Assembly (NCBI RefSeq): GCF_021215455.1
Contig: NZ_JAJPWV010000002.1
Location: 911,618-975,617, forward strand
From: Mucilaginibacter roseus
Lineage (GTDB): Bacteria > Bacteroidota > Bacteroidia > Sphingobacteriales > Sphingobacteriaceae
Direction: 5' to 3'
DNA: 64,000 nucleotides
Shown one piece after another: positions 34,100-42,749 of the stretch. Made by a program: the position numbers and the translations under genes. The notes under the pieces were generated by a model. It was not told where the DNA came from and did no database searches. It saw only the letters and a program-made list of their open reading frames with translations. Each line of letters begins with the position of its first letter. Position 1 is the first letter of the stretch.

Positions 34100-35554
34100 T
34101 TATTTACCTGCGTTAATAGCCTTCATTTTATTATAGAGCGTTTTCCGGTCAATCTTAAGAATTTCGGCGGCACGGGTTTTATTAAAATTCACCTCGCGTA
34201 GTACACGCAAAATAGTTTCGTATTCTGCCTCAAGCGCGGCGTTCTTCAGGTTATGCTTAACCTCTTTAACCTCAACCGGTGCTGCCTGCTGTGCTGATCC
34301 GCTGGCAGCCGGCACGGTATCGAGCACCGGCATTTTATAGTTAGACAGCTCAAGCGGCAGGGCCTTTAACGGCACTTCACCACCCTCGGTAAGCAGTGTA
34401 GCCCGGCGTACAATATTTTTCAGCTCGCGGATGTTGCCCGGCCAGCGGTAGTTCATAAAACATTCCGTAACTTCCTCTGAAAAGGCCGTCACGTTACGCC
34501 CCAATTCTTCATTGGCGATGTGTAAAAAGTGCTCGGCAAGTGCAATAATATCATGCCCGCGATCGCGCAGGGGTGGCATGTAGATGGCAAACTCGTTAAA
34601 GCGATGGTATAAATCCTCACGGAAACGGCCTTTGTTGATGCCGTCCTGCAGGTTTTCGTTAGTAGCCACAATAATACGTACATCCAGGTCGATCTCTTTA
34701 GTACTGCCAATACGTTTTACCTTACGCTCCTGTACGGTACGCAGTAAGGCAGCCTGTATATCATATGAAAGATTACCCACCTCATCTAAAAAAAGCGTGC
34801 CGCCGTTAGCCATTTCAAAGTGACCGATTTTGGTATATAATGCCCCGGTGAACGATCCTTTTTCGTGGCCAAAGAATTCGCTTGCGGCCAGTTCCTTCGT
34901 AAGCGACCCGCAGTCCATAGCAATAAACGGTTTGTTGGCCCGTGGGCTAGCCACGTGTATGCTTTTGGCAACGGCTTCTTTACCGGTACCGCTTTCACCC
35001 AATATAATAACGCTGTAACCGGTTGGGGCAACCAGGTCAATCTGGCGGGCAAGCTCCTTTGAGGCGCGGCTTGTACCTACCACAAACTCGCCACCCATTA
35101 AATGCTTTTTGCCGTTTTTCTGCGCTGCTGCCGCCGCAGATTTTTCGGGCACTACTACCGGCAATTCCTCTTCTTCAGCCTGGGCAAGCGCGTATTGGGT
35201 TTCAATAGCCTTATTGATGGTATTTAATATCTCATCGGGATATAATGGTTTGGTGATGTAATCGTACGCGCCCATTTTAATGAGCTCCACAGCCATTTTA
35301 ATATCTGAATAACCGGTAATAATAATTACACCCGTTTTAGGATAGTTGGTTTTTATATGACGGAGCATTTCGCGGCCGTCGGTATCATCTAACCTATAAT
35401 CGCACAATACGAGGTTGTATTCTCCGTTCTTTAAACTCTCAAGGCCATTGGCCCCGTTTGAAGCGGTAACCACATCAAAGCCATTTCGTGTTAGAAATTT
35501 CGACAACAACAAGGCAACATTCACTTCATCATCAATGATGAGAATTCTTTTCAT
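34100..35554 (-). CDS. Sigma-54-dependent NtrC-type response regulator
   Basis: The 484-residue protein has three parts. A receiver domain has phospho-acceptor D52 in LCDYRLDD and K in KPLYP near 104. A sigma-54 AAA+ domain of about 160-390 has Walker A GESGTGKE, the sigma-contact motif GSFTGA (a usual variant of GAFTGA), and the sensor RLRD/arginine region. A Fis-type helix-turn-helix lies at about 440-480 (NKTRAAEILKIDRKTLY). It would activate sigma-54 promoters in response to an unknown signal. No complete histidine kinase lies next to it, only the small H-box protein. A linker of about 40 residues is Ala-rich. Confidence 0.95.
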   Translation of the reverse strand: MKRILIIDDEVNVALLLSKFLTRNGFDVVTASNGANGLESLKNGEYNLVLCDYRLDDTDGREMLRHIKTNYPKTGVIIITGYSDIKMAVELIKMGAYDYITKPLYPDEILNTINKAIETQYALAQAEEEELPVVVPEKSAAAAAQKNGKKHLMGGEFVVGTSRASKELARQIDLVAPTGYSVIILGESGTGKEAVAKSIHVASPRANKPFIAMDCGSLTKELAASEFFGHEKGSFTGALYTKIGHFEMANGGTLFLDEVGNLSYDIQAALLRTVQERKVKRIGSTKEIDLDVRIIVATNENLQDGINKGRFREDLYHRFNEFAIYMPPLRDRGHDIIALAEHFLHIANEELGRNVTAFSEEVTECFMNYRWPGNIRELKNIVRRATLLTEGGEVPLKALPLELSNYKMPVLDTVPAASGSAQQAAPVEVKEVKHNLKNAALEAEYETILRVLREVNFNKTRAAEILKIDRKTLYNKMKAINAGK

Positions 35555-35677
35555 ACAGCAAAATAGTGTTTAAACAATAAAAAATGCAAGCCGCAAATGC
35601 AATCTGCAAGTTTTATGTTTTATACTTCAAATAATTAATTTAGGTTACAAAAAAATATAACCACCGGGCAATTACGA

Positions 35678-36454
35678 TTATTCACCCTTAAAATCGGGCT
35701 TTCTTTTATCTATAAAGGCGCTTATACCTTCGCGTGTATCGGCGGTGTTAAAGCAATCAGCAAACTGGTCAATTTCGGTTTCAAAACCATCAGGTGTACC
35801 GGCCGCATTCACTGCCTTTATAGCGGCAGCAACGGCAAGCGGGGCACGGCTCAATATCTTCTCCAATATTTCTTCCGCCTTGTTCAGCAGTAACTCCTGC
35901 TCCGTAACATGATTAACCAAACCAAAATCAAGTGCCTGCGTGGCGGTTATCATATCAGCGGTCAGGATCATTTCCAGCGCACGGCCGCGGCCAATAAGTT
36001 GCGTAAGGCGTTGCGTGCCGCCGTAGCCGGGTATCAAACCTAAAGTAACTTCAGGCAAACCCATTTTTGCGTTGGTTGAGGCTACACGGATATGGCAAGC
36101 CAGCGCTAACTCAAGCCCACCGCCTAAGGCAAAGCCGTTTATAGCGGCAATAACAGGCTTGCTGCCCTGCTCAATAACGTTAAAAACCTGGTGTTGCGCA
36201 ACTTGTGCCATTTGCCGGCCGCCTTCGGCATTAAGCGGGGCAAACTCTGCTATATCCGCACCGGCTACAAACGCTTTTGGTCCGCTACCGGTTATAATGA
36301 TGCCGCCAACATCAGCGTTAGCAAAAGATTGTGTGAGCGCCTCGCCAAGTTCGGCAAGTGTAGCTGCATTAAGCGCGTTGAGTTTACTTTCACGATTAAT
36401 TGTAATATAACAAATACGCGATCGTATCTCAACGAGTATATTTTTTAGGGGCAT
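35678..36454 (-). CDS. Enoyl-CoA hydratase/isomerase family protein
   Basis: A 258-residue crotonase-fold enzyme. The oxyanion-hole region GPKAFVAGADIAEF and the catalytic-loop region LGGGLELALACHIRVAS are clear. MGLPEVTLGLIPGYGGTQRLT carries the second catalytic Glu. It most likely hydrates 2-enoyl-CoA in fatty-acid or amino-acid breakdown; the precise substrate cannot be fixed. It lies alone between the regulator and glnS. Confidence 0.94.
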   Translation of the reverse strand: MPLKNILVEIRSRICYITINRESKLNALNAATLAELGEALTQSFANADVGGIIITGSGPKAFVAGADIAEFAPLNAEGGRQMAQVAQHQVFNVIEQGSKPVIAAINGFALGGGLELALACHIRVASTNAKMGLPEVTLGLIPGYGGTQRLTQLIGRGRALEMILTADMITATQALDFGLVNHVTEQELLLNKAEEILEKILSRAPLAVAAAIKAVNAAGTPDGFETEIDQFADCFNTADTREGISAFIDKRKPDFKGE

Positions 36455-36602
36455 GCTGCTAATTTAGGGCTTAAACTATAAAAATAACAAATATGTAGGG
36501 TAATTTAACATTGCCGATGTTCATAAATCAATAAAGAAACAACCACATGCACCGGGCAAGCACCATTTTTTACGTAGATTTGCCCTTTGTTAATACTTAA
36601 CC

Positions 36603-38258
36603 ATGAGCGAAGAAAGATCGTTAAATTTTATTGAAGAAATTGTTGAAGATGATATAAGTGCCGGTAAGCACGGCGGCAGGGTGCACACCCGTTTCCCGCC
36701 TGAGCCGAACGGCTACCTGCATATCGGCCACGCCAAATCCATATGCCTGAACTTTGGACTTGCCAAAAAGTATGGCGGCAAAACCAATCTGCGTTTTGAT
36801 GACACCAACCCGGTTACCGAAGATACCGAATACGTAGAAAGCATTAAGGAAGATGTGCGCTGGCTGGGCTTTGAATGGGCTAATGAGCTTTACGCATCTG
36901 ACTACTTTGACCTGCTGTACGCCTTTGCGTTAAACCTGGTTCGCCAGGGGTTAGCTTATGTTGATGACAGTACACCCGAAGAAATAGCTACCCAAAAGGG
37001 TACACCTACCGAACCGGGTACGCCTAACCAATACCGCAGCCGTAGTATTGAGGAGAACGTACAATTGTTTGAGGATATGAAAGCCGGCAAATATCCGGAT
37101 GGCGCTAAGGTGCTGCGTGCAAAAGTTGACCTGGCATCGCCCAACATGCACATGCGCGACCCGATCATGTACCGTATAAAACATGCCAAGCATCACCGTA
37201 CCGGCGATAAATGGTGTATTTACCCAATGTATGACTTTGCCCATGGCCAGTCGGACGCTATTGAGGAGATCACCCACTCCATTTGTACGCTGGAATTTGT
37301 GCCGCACCGCCCGCTTTATGAGTGGTTTATTGATAAGCTGGAACTCTTCCCATCGCGCCAGTACGAGTTTGCCCGCCTTAACCTGAACTATACCGTTATG
37401 AGCAAGCGCAAGCTGCTGCAACTGGTTAACGAAGGGTTTGTTGAGGGATGGGACGACCCGCGTATGCCAACGATCAGCGGTTTACGTCGCCGTGGTTATA
37501 CTCCGGCCAGCGTTCGGGAGTTTTGCGAACGCATTGGCGTAGCCAAACGCGAAAACATGATTGATGTTAGCTTGCTTGAGTTCTGTATCCGCGAGGATTT
37601 AAATAAAACCGCCTGGCGTCGTATGGCCGTGCTCGACCCGGTAAAACTGGTAATCACCAACTATCCGGAAGGGCAAACCGAAACCCTGCATGGTGAAAAC
37701 AACCCCGAGGTTGAAGGCGGTGAAGGTGGCCGTGATATACCTTTTAGCCGCGAACTTTGGATAGAGCGTGAGGACTTTATGGAAGTTCCGCCTAAAAAAT
37801 TCTTCCGCCTGGGTGTTGGCCTGAGCGTAAGGCTGAAAAATGCCTACATTATAACCGGCGAAAGTGTGGTTAAGGACGCTGAGGGCAACATCACCGAGAT
37901 ACATTGTACTTACATCCCCGAATCAAAATCGGGCAGCGATACAAGCGGCATCAACGTAAAAGGCACTATACACTGGGTAAGCGTTCCGCATGCCCGAACC
38001 GCAGAAATAAGGTTATACGACCGTTTATTCCGCGTGGAAGACCCATCAAACGAAGATGGTGATTTCAAAGAATACATTAACCCGGATAGCCTGAAAATAA
38101 TAACCGGCTTTATTGAGGAAGACCTGACCACGGCCATCCCCGGCAAGGGTTACCAATTCATCCGTAAAGGTTACTTTACGCTTGATAAATACTCCACTGC
38201 CGATAAACTGGTGTTTAACCGTACGGTTACGCTTAAAGACGGTTGGGTGAAGAAATAA
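36603..38258 (+). CDS. glnS: Glutamine-tRNA ligase
   Basis: The 551-residue class I aminoacyl-tRNA synthetase has the HIGH motif in [12 protein letters not shown] (about 37-46), an MSK-type KMSKS motif ([10 protein letters not shown]) and the GlnRS-specific insertions. C-terminal beta-barrels bind the anticodon. It charges tRNA-Gln with glutamine directly, so this organism need not depend on the GatCAB transamidation route for Gln. A TAGATTTG box at 36575-36582 lies 20 bp before the ATG; a terminator follows at 38279-38307. Confidence 0.97.
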   Translation: MSEERSLNFIEEIVEDDISAGKHGGRVHTRFPPEPNGYLHIGHAKSICLNFGLAKKYGGKTNLRFDDTNPVTEDTEYVESIKEDVRWLGFEWANELYASDYFDLLYAFALNLVRQGLAYVDDSTPEEIATQKGTPTEPGTPNQYRSRSIEENVQLFEDMKAGKYPDGAKVLRAKVDLASPNMHMRDPIMYRIKHAKHHRTGDKWCIYPMYDFAHGQSDAIEEITHSICTLEFVPHRPLYEWFIDKLELFPSRQYEFARLNLNYTVMSKRKLLQLVNEGFVEGWDDPRMPTISGLRRRGYTPASVREFCERIGVAKRENMIDVSLLEFCIREDLNKTAWRRMAVLDPVKLVITNYPEGQTETLHGENNPEVEGGEGGRDIPFSRELWIEREDFMEVPPKKFFRLGVGLSVRLKNAYIITGESVVKDAEGNITEIHCTYIPESKSGSDTSGINVKGTIHWVSVPHARTAEIRLYDRLFRVEDPSNEDGDFKEYINPDSLKIITGFIEEDLTTAIPGKGYQFIRKGYFTLDKYSTADKLVFNRTVTLKDGWVKK

Positions 38259-38278
38259 ACTTCCTTTTAATTAAATAC

Positions 38279-38307
38279 AAAGCGGGCTATTTTTGATAGT
38301 CCGCTTT
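38279..38307 (+). terminator. Terminator of glnS
   Basis: AAAGCGGGCTAT pairs with ATAGTCCGCTTT (one G-T wobble) around TTTTG and is followed by a T-run, 20 bp after the glnS stop. Confidence 0.88.
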
Positions 38308-38402
38308 TTTTGTGGCTGGCAATCAGCATGTATCAGTTTTGTTATTTATCCGCTTTAAACCCATAAGTGGTTTCTCGATCATACCTGCAAAACATATCAC
38401 AA

Positions 38403-38696
38403 ATGAAGAAAGTACTTACCATAGCAGCTTCGATATTTTTTATCGTAGGCTGCACTGTACAACGATTACATCCTGTGACCATTGGCATGTCTGAAGAACA
38501 ATTTAAAATTGAACATAGCAAAAGTAAAATAGTAGAAATGTCAACCGATCGAACTGTTTATAAAGATTGGGATCGCAGCTCTATACCTGAAGACTATGTT
38601 GTAAAATTTTATTACTTCATTAAAAGTAAACTTGTATTGATGGATGAGGGTTTTTTGCCTATTGGCGCTACAGTCCGCGTACCAACACCGAGGTAA
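38403..38696 (+). CDS. Small lipoprotein, 97 residues (tandem copy 1)
   Basis: The protein starts with a lipoprotein signal (MKKVLTIAASIFFIVGC, Cys at 17). Its middle contains GMSEEQF and a TVYKDWD segment, and it ends FLPIGATVRVPTPR. The next gene has the same ordered blocks (GMGERQF, TVYKVPY, FIPLGSKTAVPTP), so the two are paralogues from a tandem duplication. ATG 38403 is chosen for the signal peptide; ATG 38367 would add 12 residues that spoil it. The role is unknown. Confidence 0.78.
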   Translation: MKKVLTIAASIFFIVGCTVQRLHPVTIGMSEEQFKIEHSKSKIVEMSTDRTVYKDWDRSSIPEDYVVKFYYFIKSKLVLMDEGFLPIGATVRVPTPR

Positions 38697-38749
38697 AAGC
38701 GGTCATTTAACCGGTTCTTTTACATCCCGACACCCTTTCCAATTATATC

Positions 38750-39037
38750 ATGAAAAACACAATTATAATACTCGGCTTGTTTCTAATAACAAGCTGCTCA
38801 ATACCATCGCCTGTTTATTTAGGTATGGGCGAAAGACAATTCATTGTAGAGAACATAGACTCTAAAGATGAAATTGCCGAGATGAATTCAAATCGCACAG
38901 TGTATAAAGTGCCTTACCATATTGGTGGGAGCAACTTTGGTTATAAATTCTATTATTTCAAAGATGGCAAACTCACAGCGATGGACGAAGGCTTTATACC
39001 TCTTGGCTCAAAAACAGCTGTACCTACACCTTTGTAA
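38750..39037 (+). CDS. Small lipoprotein, 95 residues (tandem copy 2)
   Basis: The protein has a lipobox leader (MKNTIIILGLFLITSC, Cys at 16), a core with GMGERQFIVEN and a FYYFKDGKLTAMDEGFIPLG segment. It ends PTPL. It aligns by eye with the previous protein across its whole length, but the N-terminal third has diverged. It meets the amidase gene tail to tail with 1 bp between. The family is unknown. Confidence 0.78.
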   Translation: MKNTIIILGLFLITSCSIPSPVYLGMGERQFIVENIDSKDEIAEMNSNRTVYKVPYHIGGSNFGYKFYYFKDGKLTAMDEGFIPLGSKTAVPTPL

Positions 39038-39038
39038 A

Positions 39039-39866
39039 TCAGTATTTTTGGTAAACATTATACAGCACATTCAGGTCGAGTTGTGATAATACCGGTGAAC
39101 TGTCGGCCTGAATAAAGTGATTTTTAAAAGCTGATATGGCGGCGTTGAGGTTGCTGGTGTCATAGCCGATCAGGCGCAGGGCGGTGGCTACATCAAAGCC
39201 CTCGGGCGCAAGTTCGAGCACATCATTACTCCAATAGCCAAAGCCTTTTTCAGCCAGCTTTTTCCAGGGGAAGTGTTTGCCGGGGTCAACCTTGCGGGTA
39301 GGTGCCAAATCCTGGTGACCGATGAAATTGGCTGTTGGTATGTTGTAAGTTTTTTTAAGATGAGCTAACAGTATAATCAGGCTGTTGATCTGTGCATCAC
39401 TGAACGGCGACCGGCCATTGTTGTCCAACTCGATACCAATGGATGAACTGTTAACGTCCGTACCGTTACCCCACTTGCCCGAGCCACCATGCCAGGCACG
39501 CAGATAATCGTTCAGCATGTGATAAATGCGACCATCCCCGCCGATAACATAGTGGGCGCTCACCTGCGTTTTGGCGATGGTAAACGTTTTAAGCGTTTGC
39601 GCTACCGAATCCTGCGCGGTATAGTGGATTACCACGTAATTAGGCTTGCGCAGATTAAAATTCACCGTACCCACCCACTCGCTGGCCAGCTTACGCCCCA
39701 GGCTATCCGTCAACACCACCGGCTCGGTTTGCAGCAACGTTTGCGCAAACGCCTCGGCCTGCTCGTTGTACACCTTGTTGGTTGCCGCATACGGCCCTTT
39801 TTTTGGGGAACAGGCGGTGGTAAGGATGAATAAAGTAAGGATTATGTAGAGGTGGAGTTGTTTCAT
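39039..39866 (-). CDS. N-acetylmuramoyl-L-alanine amidase (Amidase_2), lipoprotein
   Basis: The protein has a lipobox leader (TLFILTTAC, Cys near 19) and an Amidase_2/AmpD-type domain. Zinc ligands are the His of VVIHYTA, the His of FIGHQDLAP and the Asp of RKVDPG; SSIGIELDNNGRSPFSDAQ is the next family motif. It cuts the amide bond between MurNAc and the stem peptide, here in the envelope. The start is ATG 39866, which gives the signal peptide; the frame extends upstream to 39899. It is the last regular gene before the A/T-rich defence insert. Confidence 0.92.
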   Translation of the reverse strand: MKQLHLYIILTLFILTTACSPKKGPYAATNKVYNEQAEAFAQTLLQTEPVVLTDSLGRKLASEWVGTVNFNLRKPNYVVIHYTAQDSVAQTLKTFTIAKTQVSAHYVIGGDGRIYHMLNDYLRAWHGGSGKWGNGTDVNSSSIGIELDNNGRSPFSDAQINSLIILLAHLKKTYNIPTANFIGHQDLAPTRKVDPGKHFPWKKLAEKGFGYWSNDVLELAPEGFDVATALRLIGYDTSNLNAAISAFKNHFIQADSSPVLSQLDLNVLYNVYQKY

Positions 39867-39900
39867 GAGTACAAATCTATTAGTAAATTCTTTTTCCAAA

Positions 39901-39950
39901 TTGTAAATGTTTTAGGTATTATTATATTCGTGTAAATCTAAACTTTTACA
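39901..39950 (+). promoter_or_regulatory. Putative promoter and operator of the dCTP deaminase gene
   Basis: TTG (39901-39903), 19 bp, then TATATTCG (39923-39930) is one mismatch from the TAnnTTTG box. Just downstream TGTAAA (39931-39936) and TTTACA (39945-39950) form an inverted repeat over the predicted start. TGTAAAT also occurs at 39902-39908. A repressor site is plausible but unproven. Confidence 0.4.
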
Positions 39951-39952
39951 AA

Positions 39953-41548
39953 ATGTCTTCAGCTCTTCAATTAGTAGAACATTCAAGTTCCTTATCTGAC
40001 ACAAAAGGTCAAACGACACGTCAAAAAGTAGAAAATACGCTTACATCTGAATTGATTATAGGGATATGTGCTCCAATTGGATCGATGCGTGAAATTGTAA
40101 TTGAAGAAATTAAGAATAATTTAGAAACTAACTATGAATATAGTGTAGAGGTAATTAAATTAAGTGATTTTATCAGTTTATATTACAAAGAAGAAATACA
40201 ACAAAAAGCAGGGCAAACAGCACCATTTACTGAATTAATATATAAAATTCATGGTGGTGATCAGTTACGAATAAAAACAGGTAGTAGTTCTTGCTTAGTC
40301 GAGTTGGCTATCATGCAAATCTTAAAAAAACGTTTAGGAGGTGCTGAAATCCCTGAAAATAAAGACATCAACACCATAGTAAACCAAATCAAAAGCGAAA
40401 GAAAGTGCTATATAATAGATTCTTTAAAAAATAAAGAAGAACTAGAGTTATTAAGATCGGTTTATGGTAGCATTTTCTATTGCTTTAGTATTTTCTCCCC
40501 TGATTCTGTAAGAAAAAAAATATTAAATCAAAAAGATCTCTCAAACTCAGAAGTTGAAAAGCTAATCTCCACTGATGAATTTGAAAATAATACCCACGGC
40601 CAAAATGTAAGAAATACGTTTATTGAAGGAGACTTTTTCATAAGAGTTTCTGATGACAACAAGGACTATGTACCACAAAAAATATCAAGATATTTAAATA
40701 TAATATTTGAAAGTGAGATAATTACTCCTACTCCCAATGAGATTGCCATGTATGAAGCCAAATCCGCAGCAGGAAATTCTGCATGTTTATCACGACAAGT
40801 TGGCGCGGCTATTACTAATGAAAAAGGAGAAATAATATCTCGAGGTTGGAATGATGTACCTAAGTTTGGAGGCAACTTATATAAAGATGGTGATTCGGAA
40901 GATAATAGATGTATTACTTCTGGATTATGCAGTAATGATTTAAAAAAAGACGATTTAACAGAAGACATTGTCAAAGCACTTGTTTCTGATAAAGAATTAA
41001 AACACTCTCTATTTAATGATATAGACATTACGCCTGAAACATCCTTATTTAAGAGTATTCAGTCAATCATAAGGAAGAATTCAAAAGTGAAAGACTTAAT
41101 TGAATTTTCAAGATCCGTACACGCGGAAATGCATGCGATAATAATTGGCAGCCAACTAGGAGGTAGAAGGATGATTGATGGCAAATTATTCTGCACAACA
41201 TATCCTTGTCATAACTGTGCCAGACATATAATCGTAGCAGGAATAAAGGAAATTTATTATATTGAACCTTATAAAAAAAGCTTAGGAACTATATTACACG
41301 AAGATGCTTTAACAGAGGACGAAAACTCGCCAAATAAAACGAAAATATTAATGTTCGACGGAGTCGCCCCCAGAAGATATTTAGAATTTTTTTCATTAAA
41401 AAGTCCAAGGAAAGACAATGAAGGCAAAATTATAAAAATTGAAAAAACTAAGATTTCTCCTAAAACAAGATTAACTTTGCAATCGTTACCAACACTAGAA
41501 ATGCAATCTATTCATTCACTATCTGAATCTGGATTATTGGATAATTAA
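39953..41548 (+). CDS. Anti-phage dCTP deaminase (dCD/AvcD family)
   Basis: A 531-residue protein in two parts. The N-terminal half (about 30-250) is a P-loop-like domain whose loop GICAPIGSM (37-45) lacks the usual Lys. The C-terminal half is a zinc deaminase with HAE (390-392) and PCHNC (418-422) as zinc and catalytic residues, and SRQVGAAI before it. This is the layout of the phage-defence deaminases that turn dCTP into dUTP and drain the nucleotide pool during infection. The gene is visibly A/T-rich next to G/C-richer neighbours, so it was probably acquired. A 53-codon ORF follows 5 bp later. Family assignment is confident; defence activity in this strain is inference. Confidence 0.9.
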   Translation: MSSALQLVEHSSSLSDTKGQTTRQKVENTLTSELIIGICAPIGSMREIVIEEIKNNLETNYEYSVEVIKLSDFISLYYKEEIQQKAGQTAPFTELIYKIHGGDQLRIKTGSSSCLVELAIMQILKKRLGGAEIPENKDINTIVNQIKSERKCYIIDSLKNKEELELLRSVYGSIFYCFSIFSPDSVRKKILNQKDLSNSEVEKLISTDEFENNTHGQNVRNTFIEGDFFIRVSDDNKDYVPQKISRYLNIIFESEIITPTPNEIAMYEAKSAAGNSACLSRQVGAAITNEKGEIISRGWNDVPKFGGNLYKDGDSEDNRCITSGLCSNDLKKDDLTEDIVKALVSDKELKHSLFNDIDITPETSLFKSIQSIIRKNSKVKDLIEFSRSVHAEMHAIIIGSQLGGRRMIDGKLFCTTYPCHNCARHIIVAGIKEIYYIEPYKKSLGTILHEDALTEDENSPNKTKILMFDGVAPRRYLEFFSLKSPRKDNEGKIIKIEKTKISPKTRLTLQSLPTLEMQSIHSLSESGLLDN

Positions 41549-41553
41549 TTGTT

Positions 41554-41715
41554 ATGAAAAAAAACGATCAGTCAAAATCAGCACAACTAGCTTTGGATCT
41601 TTCAAGCAAAAAAAGTGCAAGCACTCCACAAAACAATGCTAAAGTTGTGAACATGGCTACACATGCAAACAAAGCATTCGTTTCATTTATTGTTAAAAAT
41701 TCGAAATCATTTTAA
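41554..41715 (+). CDS. Small basic ORF downstream of the dCTP deaminase, 53 residues
   Basis: An ATG 5 bp after the deaminase stop opens 53 codons (MKKNDQSKSAQLALDLSS at the N-terminus, ending FIVKNSKSF). The protein is basic, Ser/Ala/Lys/Asn-rich and has no membrane span or known motif. It has the same A/T-rich style as the deaminase gene and its end overlaps the convergent metallopeptidase gene by 9 bp. It could be a regulatory or accessory part of the defence gene, or only a decayed remnant. No family is recognised. Confidence 0.55.
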   Translation: MKKNDQSKSAQLALDLSSKKSASTPQNNAKVVNMATHANKAFVSFIVKNSKSF

Positions 41716-42558
41716 CCCCATCTCCGCAAAAGTATCGCCTTGCTTAACATCACCTGTTTCGTAGCCTTTTTTAAACCAGTATTGGCGTTGGGCGCTGGTG
41801 CCGTGGGTAAAGCTGTCGGGTTCTACGCGGCCGGTGCTTTGTTTTTGCAGGCGGTCGTCGCCTATTTGATTAGCGGCGTTCAGAGCTTCGTCAATATCAC
41901 CGGGTTCTAAAACGTTCTTGGTGCTTTCTTCATAGTGGGCAAATACGCCTGCATAAAAGTCAGCTTGTAGCTCCAGCGCTACCGATAGTTTGTTGTATTC
42001 TGTCTCGCTCACGTTGCCGCGGGCACGCTCCAGCTTGGCGCTGGTACCCAGCAGTTGCTGTACATGGTGTCCGACCTCGTGCGCAACCACATAAGCGCGG
42101 GCAAAGTCGCCTGCAGCGGCAAAGCGTTGCTCCAATTCATCAAAAAAAGTAACATCAATATATACCTTGCGATCGCCGGGGCAGTAAAAAGGCCCGGTTG
42201 CCGATTGGGCAAAGCCGCAACCTTCGGTTTGTACGCCGTTTTCAAAAAAGTGCAAGGTGGGTTCCTCATAGGTTTTGCCCATTTGCTTAAACAACTGGCC
42301 CCAGATATCCTCGGTATCGGCAAGTACCACGCTTACAAACTTTTGCTGCTGGTTGTTGGGATCAATGCCCGGTGTTGTATTGGTTTGCCCGCCTTGCTGC
42401 TGCTGCATTCCGCCAAGCAATGCGGATGGGTCAATCCCTGTAAAGAAGTAGATAGCGGCGGCAATAATACCTACCACGCCACCACCCAATGCCAAACCAC
42501 GACCACCGCCACTGCCTTGTTCGGTATTACTACTTTCGCGCCTGCCAAGCCATTTCAT
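41707..42558 (-). CDS. Neutral zinc metallopeptidase (YpfJ/KPN_02809 family)
   Basis: A 283-residue protein with one N-terminal membrane span (about 24-44, GLALGGGVVGIIAAAIYFFTG), a Gln-rich linker and a cytoplasmic or periplasmic zinc-peptidase domain. The HExxH is HEVGHHVQ, and the family motif CPGDRKVYIDVTFF precedes it. It ends in FAEMGLK. ATG 42558 is used because a longer frame up to 42702 runs through a repeat element. The biological role of this family is not established. Confidence 0.9.
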   Translation of the reverse strand: MKWLGRRESSNTEQGSGGGRGLALGGGVVGIIAAAIYFFTGIDPSALLGGMQQQQGGQTNTTPGIDPNNQQQKFVSVVLADTEDIWGQLFKQMGKTYEEPTLHFFENGVQTEGCGFAQSATGPFYCPGDRKVYIDVTFFDELEQRFAAAGDFARAYVVAHEVGHHVQQLLGTSAKLERARGNVSETEYNKLSVALELQADFYAGVFAHYEESTKNVLEPGDIDEALNAANQIGDDRLQKQSTGRVEPDSFTHGTSAQRQYWFKKGYETGDVKQGDTFAEMGLK

Positions 42559-42639
42559 GTTATGCTGATTAAAAGGTTTATTCGTTAACGTGGAGAAGCG
42601 GCGGTTTGTTTGACTGTTTAAATAGTGCCGTTTTAATCT

Positions 42640-42745
42640 ACTCGCCCCCCTGGCCCTCTCATTAAACCCAGAGCGAAATAAAACAATAATCCCTCTATAC
42701 ATTAAGTAGAGAGGGATGTCGAGCGATAGCGATGACAGGGTGAGT
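42640..42745. repeat. Intergenic repeat-like element upstream of the zinc peptidase
   Basis: TCCCTCT (42690-42696) and AGAGGGA (42710-42716) flank a 13-nt loop and are followed by TGTCGAGCGATAGCGATGACAGGGTGAGTCAG. The block keeps no coding function and looks like a dispersed short repeat of the kind seen in this clade. A second copy is not found in this window, so this rests on style alone. Confidence 0.35.
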
Positions 42746-42749
42746 CAGA

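Noticed and set aside
38259..41715. Prophage or integrative element around the dCTP deaminase
   Set aside because: No integrase, tRNA target or flanking repeats were seen. Only the A/T-rich content suggests acquisition.
42559..42702. N-terminal extension of the zinc peptidase by 48 residues
   Set aside because: It passes through a repeat-like element, and the family starts at MKWLGRRES.
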